Positions 25,501 through 38,345 of a stretch of 64,000 bases of DNA are shown in pieces. Each line of letters starts with the position of its first letter. Position 1 is the stretch's first letter. This DNA comes from Isoetes taiwanensis. Its lineage: Eukaryota; Streptophyta; Lycopodiopsida; Isoetales; Isoetaceae. A program made the position numbers and the translations under genes. The notes beneath the pieces are model-generated. The model was not told the origin of the DNA, did no database searches, and saw only the letters and a list, made by a program, of their open reading frames with translations. Where the stretch lies: NCBI GenBank assembly GCA_021234155.1, contig JAJEKV010000075.1:1116001-1180000 (forward strand), read 5' to 3'.

Positions 25501-28500
25501 AACTGGGAAAAACTAAAATTACCATCAAAATCAAATGCTTACTATGGCATTTAACCCTGTTTCCAAATATGCCCTTATAATTTCAAAATTACCCCTTGCT
25601 TAACAATCTGGAGCTCAAAGAGGTAATGGCAATGGCACCTCTGAGGCCAAAATGACGCTATTGTTCCTTCATAGCTTGCTCTAAGCCGTAGTCTGCAACG
25701 GGCTCAGCTTTTGAGATCGGAGAACAATGTCGCGCGGCCCAGTTTAAGAAAAACTCAATTCCGGCGAGCTCTTAGCACACTAGACAATAACATTAGCATT
25801 CAAGCAAAGGAGTATGGAAAAAATGGGATGTAGGCCAATTTTGTAACCTGCTATAAGGCTTGGTGATGGGTAAGATAGATTAGAAAGAAAGTAAGTTTGG
25901 GTCTATGAGACCAAATATACAGCTAGGGCGCATTTGTAGTCACCTAGAAGGAAGCTTCGGTCTTTGAGATGAAATTTACAGCTAGGGTGCATTTGTAGCC
26001 ACCTAGAATAAAATTAACTGAAATTTTGAAAATTTAAGAAATTTAAATATCTTTGTCTTTTTCCTAGCTGCAAATGCCAGAAAGGAGGTGATGCTGGTCT
26101 TCTTTTCTCTTTTAAATCATTATTTATGCTTGCTTTTCTTTGCTGCCTGCTTCATCCTTCTAGAGACTTTCATAGGCACTCCTCTATGGGGACAACTAGA
26201 TGGTTGAAGTAGAGTACAAGGCTTCCATTTGTTACTATTATCACCTCCAATGAGAGAGTAAGTGATTAGCCTTTGGAAACTTCATCTTCTCACTACCATG
26301 CTCCTTAATTACATTTTTTCTATGAGCAGTCAGTTGAAAGAATAGAGCTATGCATTTCTGATGCTCAAATCTGGTGAGATTTGAAAGGGGGTAGGTTTTA
26401 TGGAACCTGCCTCGTATTTCATAATATTCTGGGCATGTGAAAATGAAATGTTCGATTTCATTCAAGTGACGCAGCCTGCAGATTGTTTTCAGGCATTCAG
26501 TCTTTAGCCTACTTGCAAGCCCAGCTTCAATCTCAAGCTGATGGGATGACACCCTGAGCTGACCTATAGCATGCCTCACTTTGTGTGCCAAGTCAATTGG
26601 ATATTCAAGTACCATGGGGGCTGTATGAAACCATCTTCATTGATGTCCAAAACATAATCGTTGTAGAATCCTATCTTGGCCTTGCAGGCAGTGCCTTAGA
26701 GGAATCTTTGCATAATCTAACAAGTCATGCATTTCAATCATGCCATGCTTGAATCAGAAATCTGGAGCTGTTTTGGTGTTAGTGAATAAAGTATTTCAAC
26801 TGTTAATCCATGCCTTTATCAGGCTTCTGGGGTTTTGTAGTTGCTCTCATACCAGTAAACAAAATAGGGGCTTCGAGAGTAGAAATGCATATCAGATCCG
26901 TACGACCGCTCGTGTTAAAGGATTTGTGTTTAGAAAAAGCTGTCAAATAGGTCCGGCAAACAAAGGCATTTAATGAAAGCTTGTTAGGAAGAGGATAATT
27001 ATGGAATTTTGGAAAATATGGGCATATTTGGGATTTTCCCCTTTACTAATCCTTTCGCTCATGGCGAAAATGTTATTTCTTAAATAGCCCACCTGGCCAA
27101 GAGAGCAAGTCCCGCTTTGAACAGCACCATTGATATGATGTTGCAGGCAAAGAGAAGGCTTATAAAGGCTTAGATAATACCGGGAACTTTGGAGGGACAA
27201 ACAAGGAAATGCATTCAAGAGCGTTGACTTGTATAGCATGGTATGAAGTTTACTTTTCTTCAAAGGATGATAAAGCAGGGCACATTGACATGCTAAACAG
27301 GCATATATCTTGGCTTTGTTGGAGAGGTTCTTTGGTACTAGATCTAGGATGTTATAACCTCATTGAGGAAATGCTAAGGAGGCAACAGATACATAAATTT
27401 GCTTTTCGTGTTCACATTGTTAAAGAAGCCTACCATAATTCTAACGTCTTTTCCTCTGAAACGATAACGTGATTGTATCTGCTTGGCAGGCTATCATCTT
27501 TGGGAAGCGGCCATTGAACAGTGGCAGGGGTCTATTTTGAACAATGAGAACCTTCCAGAGTGGTAAGTAGAGCTTACTATGGATTATAGACATAATAAGG
27601 AAATAGGGTAGGTTAGAGATATATGTATTTTTTTTAATCATGTCAAGTAGCATTACGAAAGTCTAGTTTAGGCGTTATTGGCATACTTAAATACAGGAGT
27701 ATCAATTTCATTAAGGAAGATAGAATGTCTACTAAAACCATCAATGTATTGTGAATGTGATTGAGACTGCTGTTTGTTCTGAGTAATATAAAGGCCAGAA
27801 TTGCGAATGTGATTGAGACTGCTGTTTGTTCTGAGTAATATAATAGTAGTTTTATTTATATGTTCGCAATGTTTGTTGCTTGCAAGTCATGCATTTGCTT
27901 TCAGCTTACTGTTGTCTATATAACAGTTCTTCCCTTTTTTATTTTGACAGGTACAGGACTACATTGTTCAATGAGCTTTACTATCTGGTAGCTGGAGGAA
28001 CTGTGTGGACTGGTGTGTAGAAGATTACTTAATTGATCTTAATCCTTGTTATAGTAAGCTAATGATTCTGCAGCTTTTAGAGTAAGCTGGTTTCTGCAGC
28101 TTTTAGAAAAGTGCCAGTCTTAGGATGTTGAAAGTAACTGTCCCCATAGCCTCTCAACTTGTGAGCTAGGTGCCACTTAATTGACCTGTTTTTGTGTTTT
28201 CCAGATGGTGGTCCCCCACTGCAGGGTAAGGGGGAACTTTCTGCTCCAGATACTTCCTTTGTAACACCTTCTTTTCGTTCTAGTGGATTGACTTCTCGTA
28301 CAAATAGTGAATATAGTATTAGTGGGGCAGGGGATGAGGAAATTGAGATGATGCCACTAAATGGTAGTTATGCTGATCAAAAGAGTAATGGCAATGGAAA
28401 TTTTAAAGGCGTGGATCCCAACAATTGCTATCTTTCTGAGACAGAAGAAGAGATTTCAGAAAAATTATTGAAAGCAATGCAGGCTGCCATTTTGGACGAG

Positions 28501-29930
28501 AAAATAAGTTCAGATCCTTTGGAATTCCCCTACGGAACTTCTCTGCTTCTTGAAGGGGAGGAAAACATTGGCCAGTTCCTTTATTTGGAAAGTGTGGAGT
28601 ATGTCATGTGGTGCACTTATGACGTGCATTTTTATGCATCATTTGCACTTATTAGCCTTTTCCCCAAGCTTGAGCTCAGTATTCAACGTGATTTTGCTGC
28701 TGCAACCCTTTCACATACACCAGAGTTGGTAAGATATTTGGCCGGGGGAAAATGGGGAATTAAAAAGGTATTAGGTGCTGTACCTCATGATTTGGGAATT
28801 CATGATCCCTGGGTGGAAGTAAATGCTTATAATATTCACGATACTAGTAGATGGAAGGATCTAAATTCCAAGTTTGTTTTGCAAGTGTATAGGGATGTTG
28901 TTGCAACTGGTGACATGGACTTTGCTCGAGCTGTATGGCCTGCAGTCTATACTGCCATGGCATACATGGATCGGTTTGACAGGGACAGAGATGGAATGAT
29001 TGAAAATGATGGCTTTCCAGATCAAACATATGATACTTGGACAGTGCATGGAATTAGTGCATATTGTGGGGGCCTTTGGTTAGCTGCTCTCCAAGCAGCA
29101 GCAGCTATGGCAGTCATGGTAAATGAAAAAAATGCGGCGGAATACTTCCAGAGAAAATTCTCTCAAGCAAGAGACGTCTATGTTAAAAAACTTTGGAATG
29201 GATCTTATTTCAGTTATGATAGTGGGTCAAGCAGTAATAGTAAATCTATTCAAGCTGATCAAATGGCAGGCCAGTGGTATGCATGGGCATCTGGGCTACC
29301 ACCTTTATTTGAGGACTTCAAAGCAAGAAGTGCTCTTCAGAAAATTCATGACTTCAATGTAATGAAGGTAAAAGGTGGAAGGATAGGAGCTGTCAATGGA
29401 ATGCATCCAAATGGTAAAGTTGATGATACAGCGATGCAATCAAGGGAAGTGTGGACAGGGGTTACTTATGCAGCAGCTGCTGCAATGGTTCATGAAGGAA
29501 TGCTAGAGCAAGCATTTACAACAGCAGAGGGAGTTTACCATGCTGGATGGTCAGAGAACGGGCATGGGTGAGGTTCCTTTCTATTACAAGCTATTAAATG
29601 CAGATTACAATGTTGTAAAAAACTATATTTTTTGGATGCAGGTACTGGTTCCAAACCCCCGAGGCTTGGACTACGGATGGCCATTTTCGAGCTTTGTCTT
29701 ATATGCGACCGTTGTCTATCTGGGCAATGCAGTGGGCATTAGATCCACCTAGCAGTATCGCTGGCGGTCCAAAAATACCATCAAAAGATGAAGATAGCAG
29801 TTCCTCATATTTGCACACAGGTTTTGTGAAACTTGCAGAAGCATTGCGGGATGTGCCAAAACCACCAATACAGAAGCTGCGTTCACTTTTTCATGAACTG
29901 TGGCATTGTCTTCGTAAGTGTTGCAGCTAA
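22543..29930 (+). CDS. GBA2: Non-lysosomal glucosylceramidase (GBA2-like, GH116)
   Basis: Seventeen exons: 22543-22653, 22759-22815, 22905-22978, 23048-23147, 23222-23307, 23416-23519, 23595-23698, 23779-23832, 23916-23971, 24059-24097, 24174-24318, 24577-24761, 24839-24906, 27490-27562, 27951-28012, 28205-29567, 29642-29930. All introns are GT-AG, phases agree, and the total of 2970 nt gives 989 codons to TAA. The enzyme family hydrolyses glucosylceramide to glucose and ceramide at the cytosolic face of membranes. The N-terminal beta-sandwich carries HGVPLGGMG and [15 protein letters not shown]. The (alpha/alpha)6 domain has [16 protein letters not shown], with the expected nucleophile Glu, and [10 protein letters not shown], with the expected acid/base Asp. 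The start codon is uncertain: exon 1 opens in frame behind AG and probably follows an upstream exon; in-frame ATGs at 22495 and 22498 are alternatives. Confidence 0.93.
26241..26615 (-). mobile_element. LINE 3' fragment inside GBA2 intron
   Basis: A minus-strand open frame of 124 codons. It contains [20 protein letters not shown] followed by [20 protein letters not shown] and EIRGRFH, a zf-RVT-like Cys/His module found at the end of LINE polymerases. It resembles the module at about 37800-38110. It lies in the 2.58-kb intron 24907-27489, opposite to the gene, and explains part of that intron's length. Confidence 0.7.
27757..27842. repeat. 44-bp tandem duplication in intron
   Basis: GCGAATGTGATTGAGACTGC-type sequence (TGAATGTGATTGAGACTGCT, then GTTTGTTCTGAGTAATATAA) occurs twice in a row within the GBA2 intron 27563-27950. 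The copies are almost identical. Confidence 0.85.
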
Positions 29931-31320
29931 AAAGTTAGTTCCACTTACATTATTGAGTGCGGAAGAGATCGTCTGATGTTTTATCCAGCCCTTCACAAAT
30001 TGGAAGGCATCTCTGGTTATTGAATATATTTATAAGTTGGCTTGACATTACAGGCCATCAGCGCCCTTGGAGTTTTATTTAAATAAATTTTAAGATCATC
30101 TTCTTTGGGCAGATCTGGAAAAGTTGATTTGGGCGTATTCATTTTTGGAACAAAGGTGACTGAAGAATACAATAAACTAAACTCACTATGATAGACTTTG
30201 TAGATCTTTACTTCGTAGACCCTTGAAAAAGTCACCATGGAAAAATGGACTGACCTATGGCTAAAGTATAAATCGATGAATGCGTGATTTGCAGCGTCTC
30301 CTAGGCTAGCTTTCCTTTATCCATAAATTGGCATCCATAATCTGGAAACCAAAGACAAAGCCCTCCAGTGTACTAAGGAGGGAAATAGTATTTGTCGAAA
30401 AGTTGCTAATTCGGGGTTTTTAAAGCCCCTTAAAGCATTGTCTTTTTTGGGGAGGTTTGCTATTTTAGGCCCTTTTTCTACAATATACGATTGCCATATA
30501 CCATTTGCGATTCAGGGCTCAAAATGTGACACACAAATTTAAATTTGCTTTTTCACTGCATAGTAGTCATAAAATATGACACTAGTAAAATAGTAGTGGA
30601 AAACTATGAAAAAATAAGACACATTTTGTCTTATTTTACGGCAAGGGAAATCCCTTGGAATAAAATAAGACTCCATTTACAATCCAAACCTATTTCGCAC
30701 TTACTAGTGAGAAAATAATTTTCTTTTAGAACAATAGGTGACCAAACATCATTTGATAAAATATGAGACTTTTAGAAATACGACTACCATGGAAAAAGGG
30801 TTATTTTGGAATGGCATGGCAACGACTTTTTTGGGATTTATCTAATAACAGACACCGTAGTTCGAATGGTTCATGGTAGGATATGCCCGATTGCAGGAGA
30901 TGCTATTCTGGTATGCTCTTCTTGGTATTTCTGATTGCACAGGGACGGTGGCGATGGCTATGCACCTGCTCCCTCCCTCCCTCCCTCCCTCCCTCCTTTT
31001 CTTAGGTTTGCAAAAATTGATTCAAACCCTTAATTCAACATGTTCTGCAGTTGAGTAGCTTCTGCATCTTGTGCAGATGCCTTGCTTTCAAGCAAGCTTT
31101 GATTCTGTCTCTGCATCAATGTAGGGTTTTTTTGTAGGGCTGTCAAGCATCAAGAGCCATTAGTGCAGCCAAAAGTAAGTAGCCAAAAATTTATAGCTTG
31201 AAGCATAACCGTCGGTATCTTGATCTTACTACGCTGATTTGATGAGTTCGATGTCAACATACTGCACCTAAAACTCTGCTAGAAGTTAAAGGGATCATCT
31301 ACTCTTTTCTATTTAACCTA
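29931..31320. other. Intergenic downstream of GBA2
   Basis: No gene recognised. The first few hundred bases should include the 3' UTR of GBA2. A CCCT microsatellite lies at about 30969-30996. The stretch 30410-30830 has weakly complementary ends and may be a decayed MITE. Confidence 0.5.
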
Positions 31321-31729
31321 GGAACGCCGCATATCTCAAGCGGGATGTGGTTAATATGGCCTCCTATATTGCCCCTGAAGAACAACGCAATTTAAAGCCC
31401 AAAAACCAACTGTTTTTGGGTGTTTTTTGGTCAATCTGACTCCATTTTGCCTCAAATCTCTTCCTCTCTTTACCAATCTAGCATAAAAGGGACAGATAAA
31501 GCGGTTGGCATAGTTTTTAGAGTGAATCAGACTGCCCATGGAGCATAAAGAACCAGTCTTGCCGCGTAGTTTGAAGCCTAATTTTTTGGCCACATTAGCC
31601 ATTTTTGGGCCTCATTAACCAGCTGGCTGATATCGGATGGCCAAATTAACCAGTAGTTAATGTGGCCTGGCCACATTAACCACAAATATTTTGCCCACAT
31701 TAACCACATCCCGCTTGAGATATACGGAG
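31321..31729. mobile_element. Mutator-type MITE, copy 2
   Basis: It shares the starting sequence GGAACGCCGCATATCTCAAG and the closing CCGCTTGAGATATACGGAGT with the element at 2407-2820, plus most of the interior. The flanks TTTAACCTA (31312-31320) and TCTAACCTA (31730-31738) fit a 9-bp target duplication with one change. The right end has lost its last bases (GGAGT instead of GGAGTTCC). This copy has fewer internal repeats. Confidence 0.85.
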
Positions 31730-32080
31730 TCTAACCTATGCCTGTTTACTTTACTCGGAGTTCAAGGAAGCATTATATGCAAGTAGCAGTTGTTCAGATT
31801 GTTGAGCTTGTTGTACAAGTGAAGGCTTATGTAGATCTAGCAAATTGATCACAGTGATTGTACATGTCTATTGTAAGATTTTTAGCTAAATATCATGCTG
31901 CCTTTTCTTTAATAACGACTCATATATTAACATGACATGCTAAGATATCATTAAGATCTCTTGACTCAATGTCTTGGGGGTGATGAGGCTTGGATTTTGT
32001 GGTGCAGCTAGGCTTGGCTTATTGTTGCATGCTCAGTGGAATTACTCAGGTTCGATTCCTAAGGAGCAACACATCCATTT

Positions 32081-35000
32081 TTTTTTTTTTGAAGAACGTG
32101 TTTTACTTCATATTATACGCTCAAAATATTACAAAGTACTTCTAGAAGTAAGAAATGTCCCTGAAGCATCAATCACTTTTAGATGATCACTCCATATTGG
32201 AATTTTAATACGATCAGGCCAATTGAAGATCTGAAAGCAATTATACAACTTCTTACGAATTTCTTGAAGCATCACCTGAGAAGAAATACGCTTATCATAA
32301 AAGACCTTTCTTCGCCTTCGCTTGCATACACTCCATATTAGCCAAGACTTTGCCATGTGAAATGCAATCCTTTTAGAAGCAGTCCACTGATTTGGATAAA
32401 TACCCAAAAGAAAGTGCTGACTATCCAAAGATACTCCAAAAAGAGAATGCAGCCAGGACCTAAGAATACTACCAAGACACAAAATATAAACAATGCTCCA
32501 ATGTTTCAATGCACCGCCACACATTGGGCAAAGTGGGCTTACTCCCTAAAAGCGATGAACCATCTCATTAACTCTCAAAGAGCGATGAATCACCTGCTAA
32601 AGTAGAACATTTACCTTTGGAGGATTATATTTAGACCAAACAAGGGTCCAGGTGGATTGCCATTGAGAAGGCAAAGTCTGTAAGTGCCATTTTCAAGAAG
32701 GTGATAAAGTACTTGAGGAAGTAAGCAATCTGTAGCATGAACTTACTAGCTTCTTGCCTTCTTTAATACCTTAAACAAAGTTCCAAAGATCTCTTGTTAC
32801 CCACCTTCTTAATTAGAGGAAGAGCACTTGCTACATAAGCCCATATATATCGATATCTTTATCCAACAACCCATATGTCTCCTCAAACCATTGCCAAGGA
32901 GCAATGTCAATACCAAAATACCACTGCTCAATAGAAATAATACCGCTCTCCTCCACCTCGCTTTGGAATGCGCATGCATAAATTCTACAACCGGGTGTAG
33001 TTGTCCATGAGTATACAAAGGCAACCACAAAAGGGGAAGATGCCCGGAGACAAGCTTCCCAATCAAATGTAATCACTGCCGGACTACCTTCCGTGCCCGG
33101 CAAGCCTTTCAAGATCGAGAGGCATGTGAAGAAGCTTTCAATGGATATAACAATACCCAAGGGAGCTCAATTCTCACACCTCGCTTATGAAAACCATACA
33201 CTTCTTTTACCGATTGTTTAAGTAACTTCATACCCGGTGATGCACAATCATCTTTCAACAAACCCAAACAATAGCTTAGAAGCTAAGACCTTACCCTCAG
33301 AAAGAAAGATCCAATATACCAAGTCCTCTTTGTTGTTTAAACAACATACATTTCTTCCACGCCACCTTCACAAAGGTGCCTCCTTGATCGGTGCACCGCA
33401 CAAAAATCTCTTACAATCTTTTTATCTCTCGCAAACTTAGAAGCCGGAGCCAATAGAACCGAAACCAAATAAATATGCGTATTGTTCAATAATCGACTTA
33501 GCTACTTGAATTCTACCCCGCCAAGGATAACTTTGAACCTCTACACCAAATCAGTTGCCTTTGTAAATTTAAGATAATTTCATCCCATGCTTCATTCATG
33601 TCAATATCTAGACCAAAGGGGACTCCTAGAAGCTTTGTCTTTGCAGATGGTACAAAGAACCTTCCGCATACTCATATAAAAAAAAACGGAACCGCTTCCT
33701 TCCCCACCCATAAAGCACTACACTTAGCCCAATTAAGGAGACAAACTGATGCAATTGAAAATCTTTTTTTATTATCGCACATTATTCTCTTCACCATCCA
33801 CTAGCAAGAAGGTATCGCCCGCAAAACCGATTAACCAAAACCTGCTCACCTTCCACCAATAATAATCCCTTTACCAAACCATCCTTTTCAAAATCATGCA
33901 ATAATTATGAAAGTCCTTCCGCCACTATAGTAAACAAAAAGGAGCTAAAGGGCAACCTTGCCTTATTCCACGCTCAATTGGAAAAAGCACCAATGGTTCT
34001 CCATGATACAAGATTACCCCCCCTTAGCAGAAATCAACATTTTATGCATCATAGATCGGAAAGCAGACCCAAATCCCAATTTCAAAAGCATGGCATCCAA
34101 GAAAGTCCACTTCACACTATCATAAGCTTTAGCAAAATCCAATTTTAAATATAGAAGATTTTGACCTGAACATTGGGCCCAATGAACTCCTTCATATGCT
34201 GCCACTATATTATGAAAAATTTGCCGACCTGGAAGAAAGCCTGACTGAGCCGCATCTATTCTCAATCCCAAAACCTGTTTAAGTCTTTCTGCATAGGCTT
34301 TTGCAATAATTTTATAGATAGTAGATAGAAGAGTTATCGGGCACCAATCATGAATGCTCACAGGTTCTTTCACTTTAGGAATTAGAGAAATCAAACCCGT
34401 ATTCAAAATCCTATCAAATTGATGTGAAGTACACAAATCTTTGTATGCCTCCATAATGCTTACTGACGTCCATTCCCAATACCTTTTAAAAAATTCTACA
34501 GGGATACCATCCATATCTGGACATTTATCTGAAGCCAACTCAAATGTTGCTGCTCGCAATTCAGACATGGACAGTGGGGCCTCTAACAATTGAGATTCCT
34601 CTTGTGAAAGAATTGCATGAACCTTAGAAAGCACAATATCCTGCATTACATCTTCATGAGGCAAGTGTTTGACCTTAAAAAAAGTTTCAAAGTATTGAGT
34701 AAGGGACTGCTTAATCTCATTTGGCTCACATTACCCTCCCATCCGGCAGAGATAAATAGTGCATAGTAGCCGATACCTCTTCCGCTTTGAAGCTCTAAAA
34801 ACAAATTTTATTACAACGATCTCCATCTTTCAAAATTGTGTTAATCCAGATTTAACTCGTGCTGATTGAATTTGGGCCACTTCAAGATCACGAATAGCAT
34901 CAATAACCTGTTGCAATCTAAAAGAGTCCGTACCCACTTTCTTAAGCTCCTCTAATTCAGCATATAACTTACTTAATGTCTCTTTTTCTTCACGAACTCG

Positions 35001-35895
35001 TTGCGCTCCCCACCTTTTCGCAAAAATCTTGACATTTGTCAAAGCCTCAACAATTCTTCGCATACCATATTTTGCCAAGCCTCCTGACATCCTGCTTCAA
35101 ACTCCTCATTAGGCAACCATCTAGTATTCAATTTAAATACCGTTTTTCTCTTTTGTCGATTATGAGTAAGTTCACGATTTTCAAGAATTTGAGGATTATG
35201 GTCCGAGACAGCTTGTGCCAAATAATTAAGCCTCCATAACCATGGACATATATCACAAAGCACACTATTTGCATACATTCGATCATGACGAGCCCGTGAC
35301 AATCCTGGGCCAACCCAATTATTAGTCCAAGTAAAAGATGAATCTCCATCAACTTCCATAAACCCATGTTGAAAGAGTAACTTCGCCATCGCCGCCGCTC
35401 AAAGCCGCTTAAATCATCCACCACCTAATCTGCCTTGTGGCCGATTCACCATATTGAAATCCCCTACTAAAAGCCAAGCCACATTTTTCTCCCCATTTTG
35501 GTATTTTATTACATAAAGACGCCCATAAAGTTGCTCTTTTTTCTAGGAATATTAGATGCATATACATTAATGATACCACATTCTTGAAGTCCTTGCTTCC
35601 ATTTAATGACCGGCCCACCTTCCAAATTTATCTTTTGTTGTAAATGTGACATGAACATCCATACTCCAGCTATCATTGTACCACCCCCAAATTTTGCTTG
35701 AAGTACTTATTATAGTAGAAGTTTGCTTCCCAAACAAATTCATCATTGGAACAACCCCGCCTCTATCACATTTATGCTCTTGAATACATAAAATATCCGA
35801 TTAATGTGTTTAATTAAATTAGCCAACCTCTCATTTTTTTTTAGAGATGAACGTGTCCTCTCATATTCCAAGACATGATCTTAAGCATAAGGTAT
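32081..35895 (-). mobile_element. LINE (endonuclease-RT-zf-RVT), disrupted
   Basis: Minus-strand order from the 5' side: endonuclease start KIMSWNMRG (about 35870-35890), endonuclease middle (INVYASNIPRKRATLW-like, about 35510-35570), endonuclease end with the SDH motif (about 35200), linker helices (34830-35090), RT (34014-34664), RT palm, and zf-RVT with MCGGALKHW (about 32490-32524). A plus-strand poly-T run at 32079-32090 is the poly(A) tail. At the YADD position (about 33811-33830) the frame reads FAGDT, so the second residue of the pair is retained but not the first. At least six frame breaks occur. The 5' ORF1 is not clearly present. Confidence 0.85.
34014..34664 (-). pseudogene. LINE reverse transcriptase, N-terminal half
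   Basis: The longest open piece of the LINE at 32081-35895, 216 codons. Typical non-LTR RT motifs are in order: SDKCPDMDGIPVEFFKRYW, ISLIPKVKEP, IYKIIAKAYAERLK, QSGFLPGRQI and LYLKLDFAKAYDSV with the first catalytic Asp. The frame is lost just before the YADD region, so it cannot make a complete enzyme. Confidence 0.9.
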
Positions 35896-37799
35896 TTTGG
35901 ATTTCTTCTTCCTCCTCTTTTTGATGAGGCTTTTCCCACTTTTACCTCGGTTTCACGTGGGCTTATATAATACCAAGGCCCCGGTCCATGTTATGCTCAC
36001 TAATATCACCAAGATCCTTGTGCCTATCTTCCTCCTCGATGAATCGTCCACCAGCCCCACGACTCTATGATATCACCATTATCCAGGTTATGCTTCATCC
36101 TTGCTTTACTTTTACGCTTTTTAGGACTTTGCAACCATTGTGTAATGGTTATTTTGAATTTAGGTTTCTAGCATATTTCGTATGCTGACTGTTTCATTTT
36201 TATGGTTCCCATCATGATGGTTGAGATTTCATCTCACCAGGTACATTCTGGATTGATTCTAGCCCAAAATAGCAATAATGTAGGATTTAGTGATAATGTG
36301 ATATTGTGGAGCTTCAAATTGAAACATCACAAATATAAAGAATAGAATAGAATAATGTGATATAAAGAGCTTCATATGGAGTAAGAAAAACATGTGGACT
36401 TGATACTTGCTAAGACAAGTGAATGGATTGTTGAAATGATTATGGTCTTTTACCAAATCAAATAATGTCATTGCAAAGTAGGTAATTTCAACAAAAATCC
36501 TCATAGACTCGCAGTCCTTCTCGTCGCCCATTACAACACCAGTAGGAGCTTTATTTTGTGTAGAAGGCCTTGCTAGTCTTTTCTAAGAATTTATAGCCTT
36601 GCCAGCCATGAATATGTAATCTTTACTCTCATGAAGCGTCCATGGCCTTTGGATGGGAATGTCAAGCAATTATTCTCTTGATATCCATATAAGATATTGA
36701 GGCAATATAGGATAATATCGCAATCCATTTTGTTTGTTTTCAATGGTTGAATTATGGTTTCACCTTTTTCTATGTATCAGCTATCACATAAGTTCAACAC
36801 GCCCTTGCATACCATTGAATGCTTCATGAGTATAGGCTATAGATATTAGGAATGTCGTTCCAATATATATTCCCCTTTCAGTACAAGTTCCCAACATGTG
36901 AATTCCTCAAATTCCTTATCGCCACTCTCAAGTGTTTATTACATGGAACATTGTTCGCAATGGCATTCTCGAAGAGCCTTCCCACGTAAAGTCCTATTGC
37001 TATAATAAACTACTAAATATATTGTTATTATTGTTATTATTATTAATAAAAACCATAATAAACTTATTCTAATCACAAAGACAATGATGCAAAAATTTAA
37101 AGTACTTTATGATGTCTAAGAACTCCATTTTCATTGTTAGAGAAGTCAAATTTAGGTTCTGGACATTCATGTTCCCATTTCAAATTCAAGGTCTACATGA
37201 TGAAAACATTCAATCTTGGACAACTATGGAATCTGCACCAAAGTGACAAGAGATTCTCTTTCCTTTTCTTTTTCCCTTTCATTTCCTTGGTTTAAGAAAT
37301 GTAGGGCATTATGATTACCTTTTAGTGTTCATCCCAATATTTATTGCGTGATTTTATTATACCCCTTATGCATATAGCTGTTGGATAAGTTTTGTATATA
37401 TTTGGAAACTATTTGTCAATTAACAACTCACAAGAATGAGTCTTAAAATGGCATTTGAGAGTCTCTCCCCCCCATGATAACATTTAGTTTCATTACCTTG
37501 AGGTCAAGCTTCGAGTTTGACCAACATTGTCATGTTGTAGAGACCTTAATTATTTGGACAATGCTCGTCTTTCTAACCTGGTTTACATCGTGGCAATGGG
37601 GCCACAATGCCTCAAGGCCTGCTGGGGGGAAAAGAGAGCTCAATGGCTGGCCAGATGGAATGTATAGGAGCACACGTGCGTATGGGTGCAAATGGAAACA
37701 GATCGCCATAGCTTGAGGCAATACCTTGATGCTTGCTTCCCTGGCAAGCTTTAGAATGTCAACGCCCTTGAAACGGGTCAAGATAACAATTACCAACAC
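35896..37799. other. Intergenic, no gene recognised
   Basis: The first 150 bp may be the upstream part of the minus-strand LINE (lysine- and arginine-rich in frame). The rest is AT-rich with short overlapping frames and an AATA/ATT-rich run near 37020. Nothing else is supported. Confidence 0.45.
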
Positions 37800-38345
37800 C
37801 ACATAAACCCCATATTGAACAGGGGGCGAATGCTACCCGCACCCCATTTGGCGTATGAAAGGATGCGTACTTATCGCCTATATTCGCATTATGTGAACAT
37901 TGTCGCTGAATTGAGACATGCAGATGGATTGGGGAGCCATGCCATTGCCAAGACAAGCTTTGTCAGTGCTGCCAAGTGGGAGCAGTTGAAGATGTATATC
38001 ACACGCTTCAGAATTGTCCAGCGTATGATCAAATCCGGACACACTATGCTGAGTTGGTTAAGGCCCGACCAACCGCTACATGTGATATTGAGCACGACTT
38101 TAGTGCGAATGCTGGGATCATAACTTCAAGAGGTCATGGATATGTGGGCTCAGCTATGTCCTTGAACACTCACCTGTATTTGTATAGTTTATCAACATTC
38201 TTATTGTTGCCAATTTATTTTTCCCTCAAAACCCTTCAGTATGTGGGTTTTTAATCCCACAAAGAATAAGTTTGTTGGGCTCCTTTATTGGGTCCCATAG
38301 GCCGACTGGTCTCTGTGATGATAAGAAACATTCAATTCAATTCAA
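37800..38345 (+). mobile_element. LINE 3' end with zf-RVT motif
   Basis: The plus-strand frames contain RMRTYRLYSHYVNIVAELRH and then GAVEDVYHTLQNCPAYDQIR, the Cys/His module at the end of LINE polymerases, with a frame break between them. About 150 bp later the sequence ends with GGGTCCCATAGGCCGACTGG, TCTCTGTGATGATAAGAA and ATTCAATTCAATTCAAT, a short-repeat tail. This intact junction identifies the isolated 3' ends at 4973 and 12690. Confidence 0.75.

Noticed and set aside
35039-35389. Stand-alone nuclease gene
   Set aside because: It is the SDH-containing end of the LINE endonuclease domain and lies in order with the RT of the same element.
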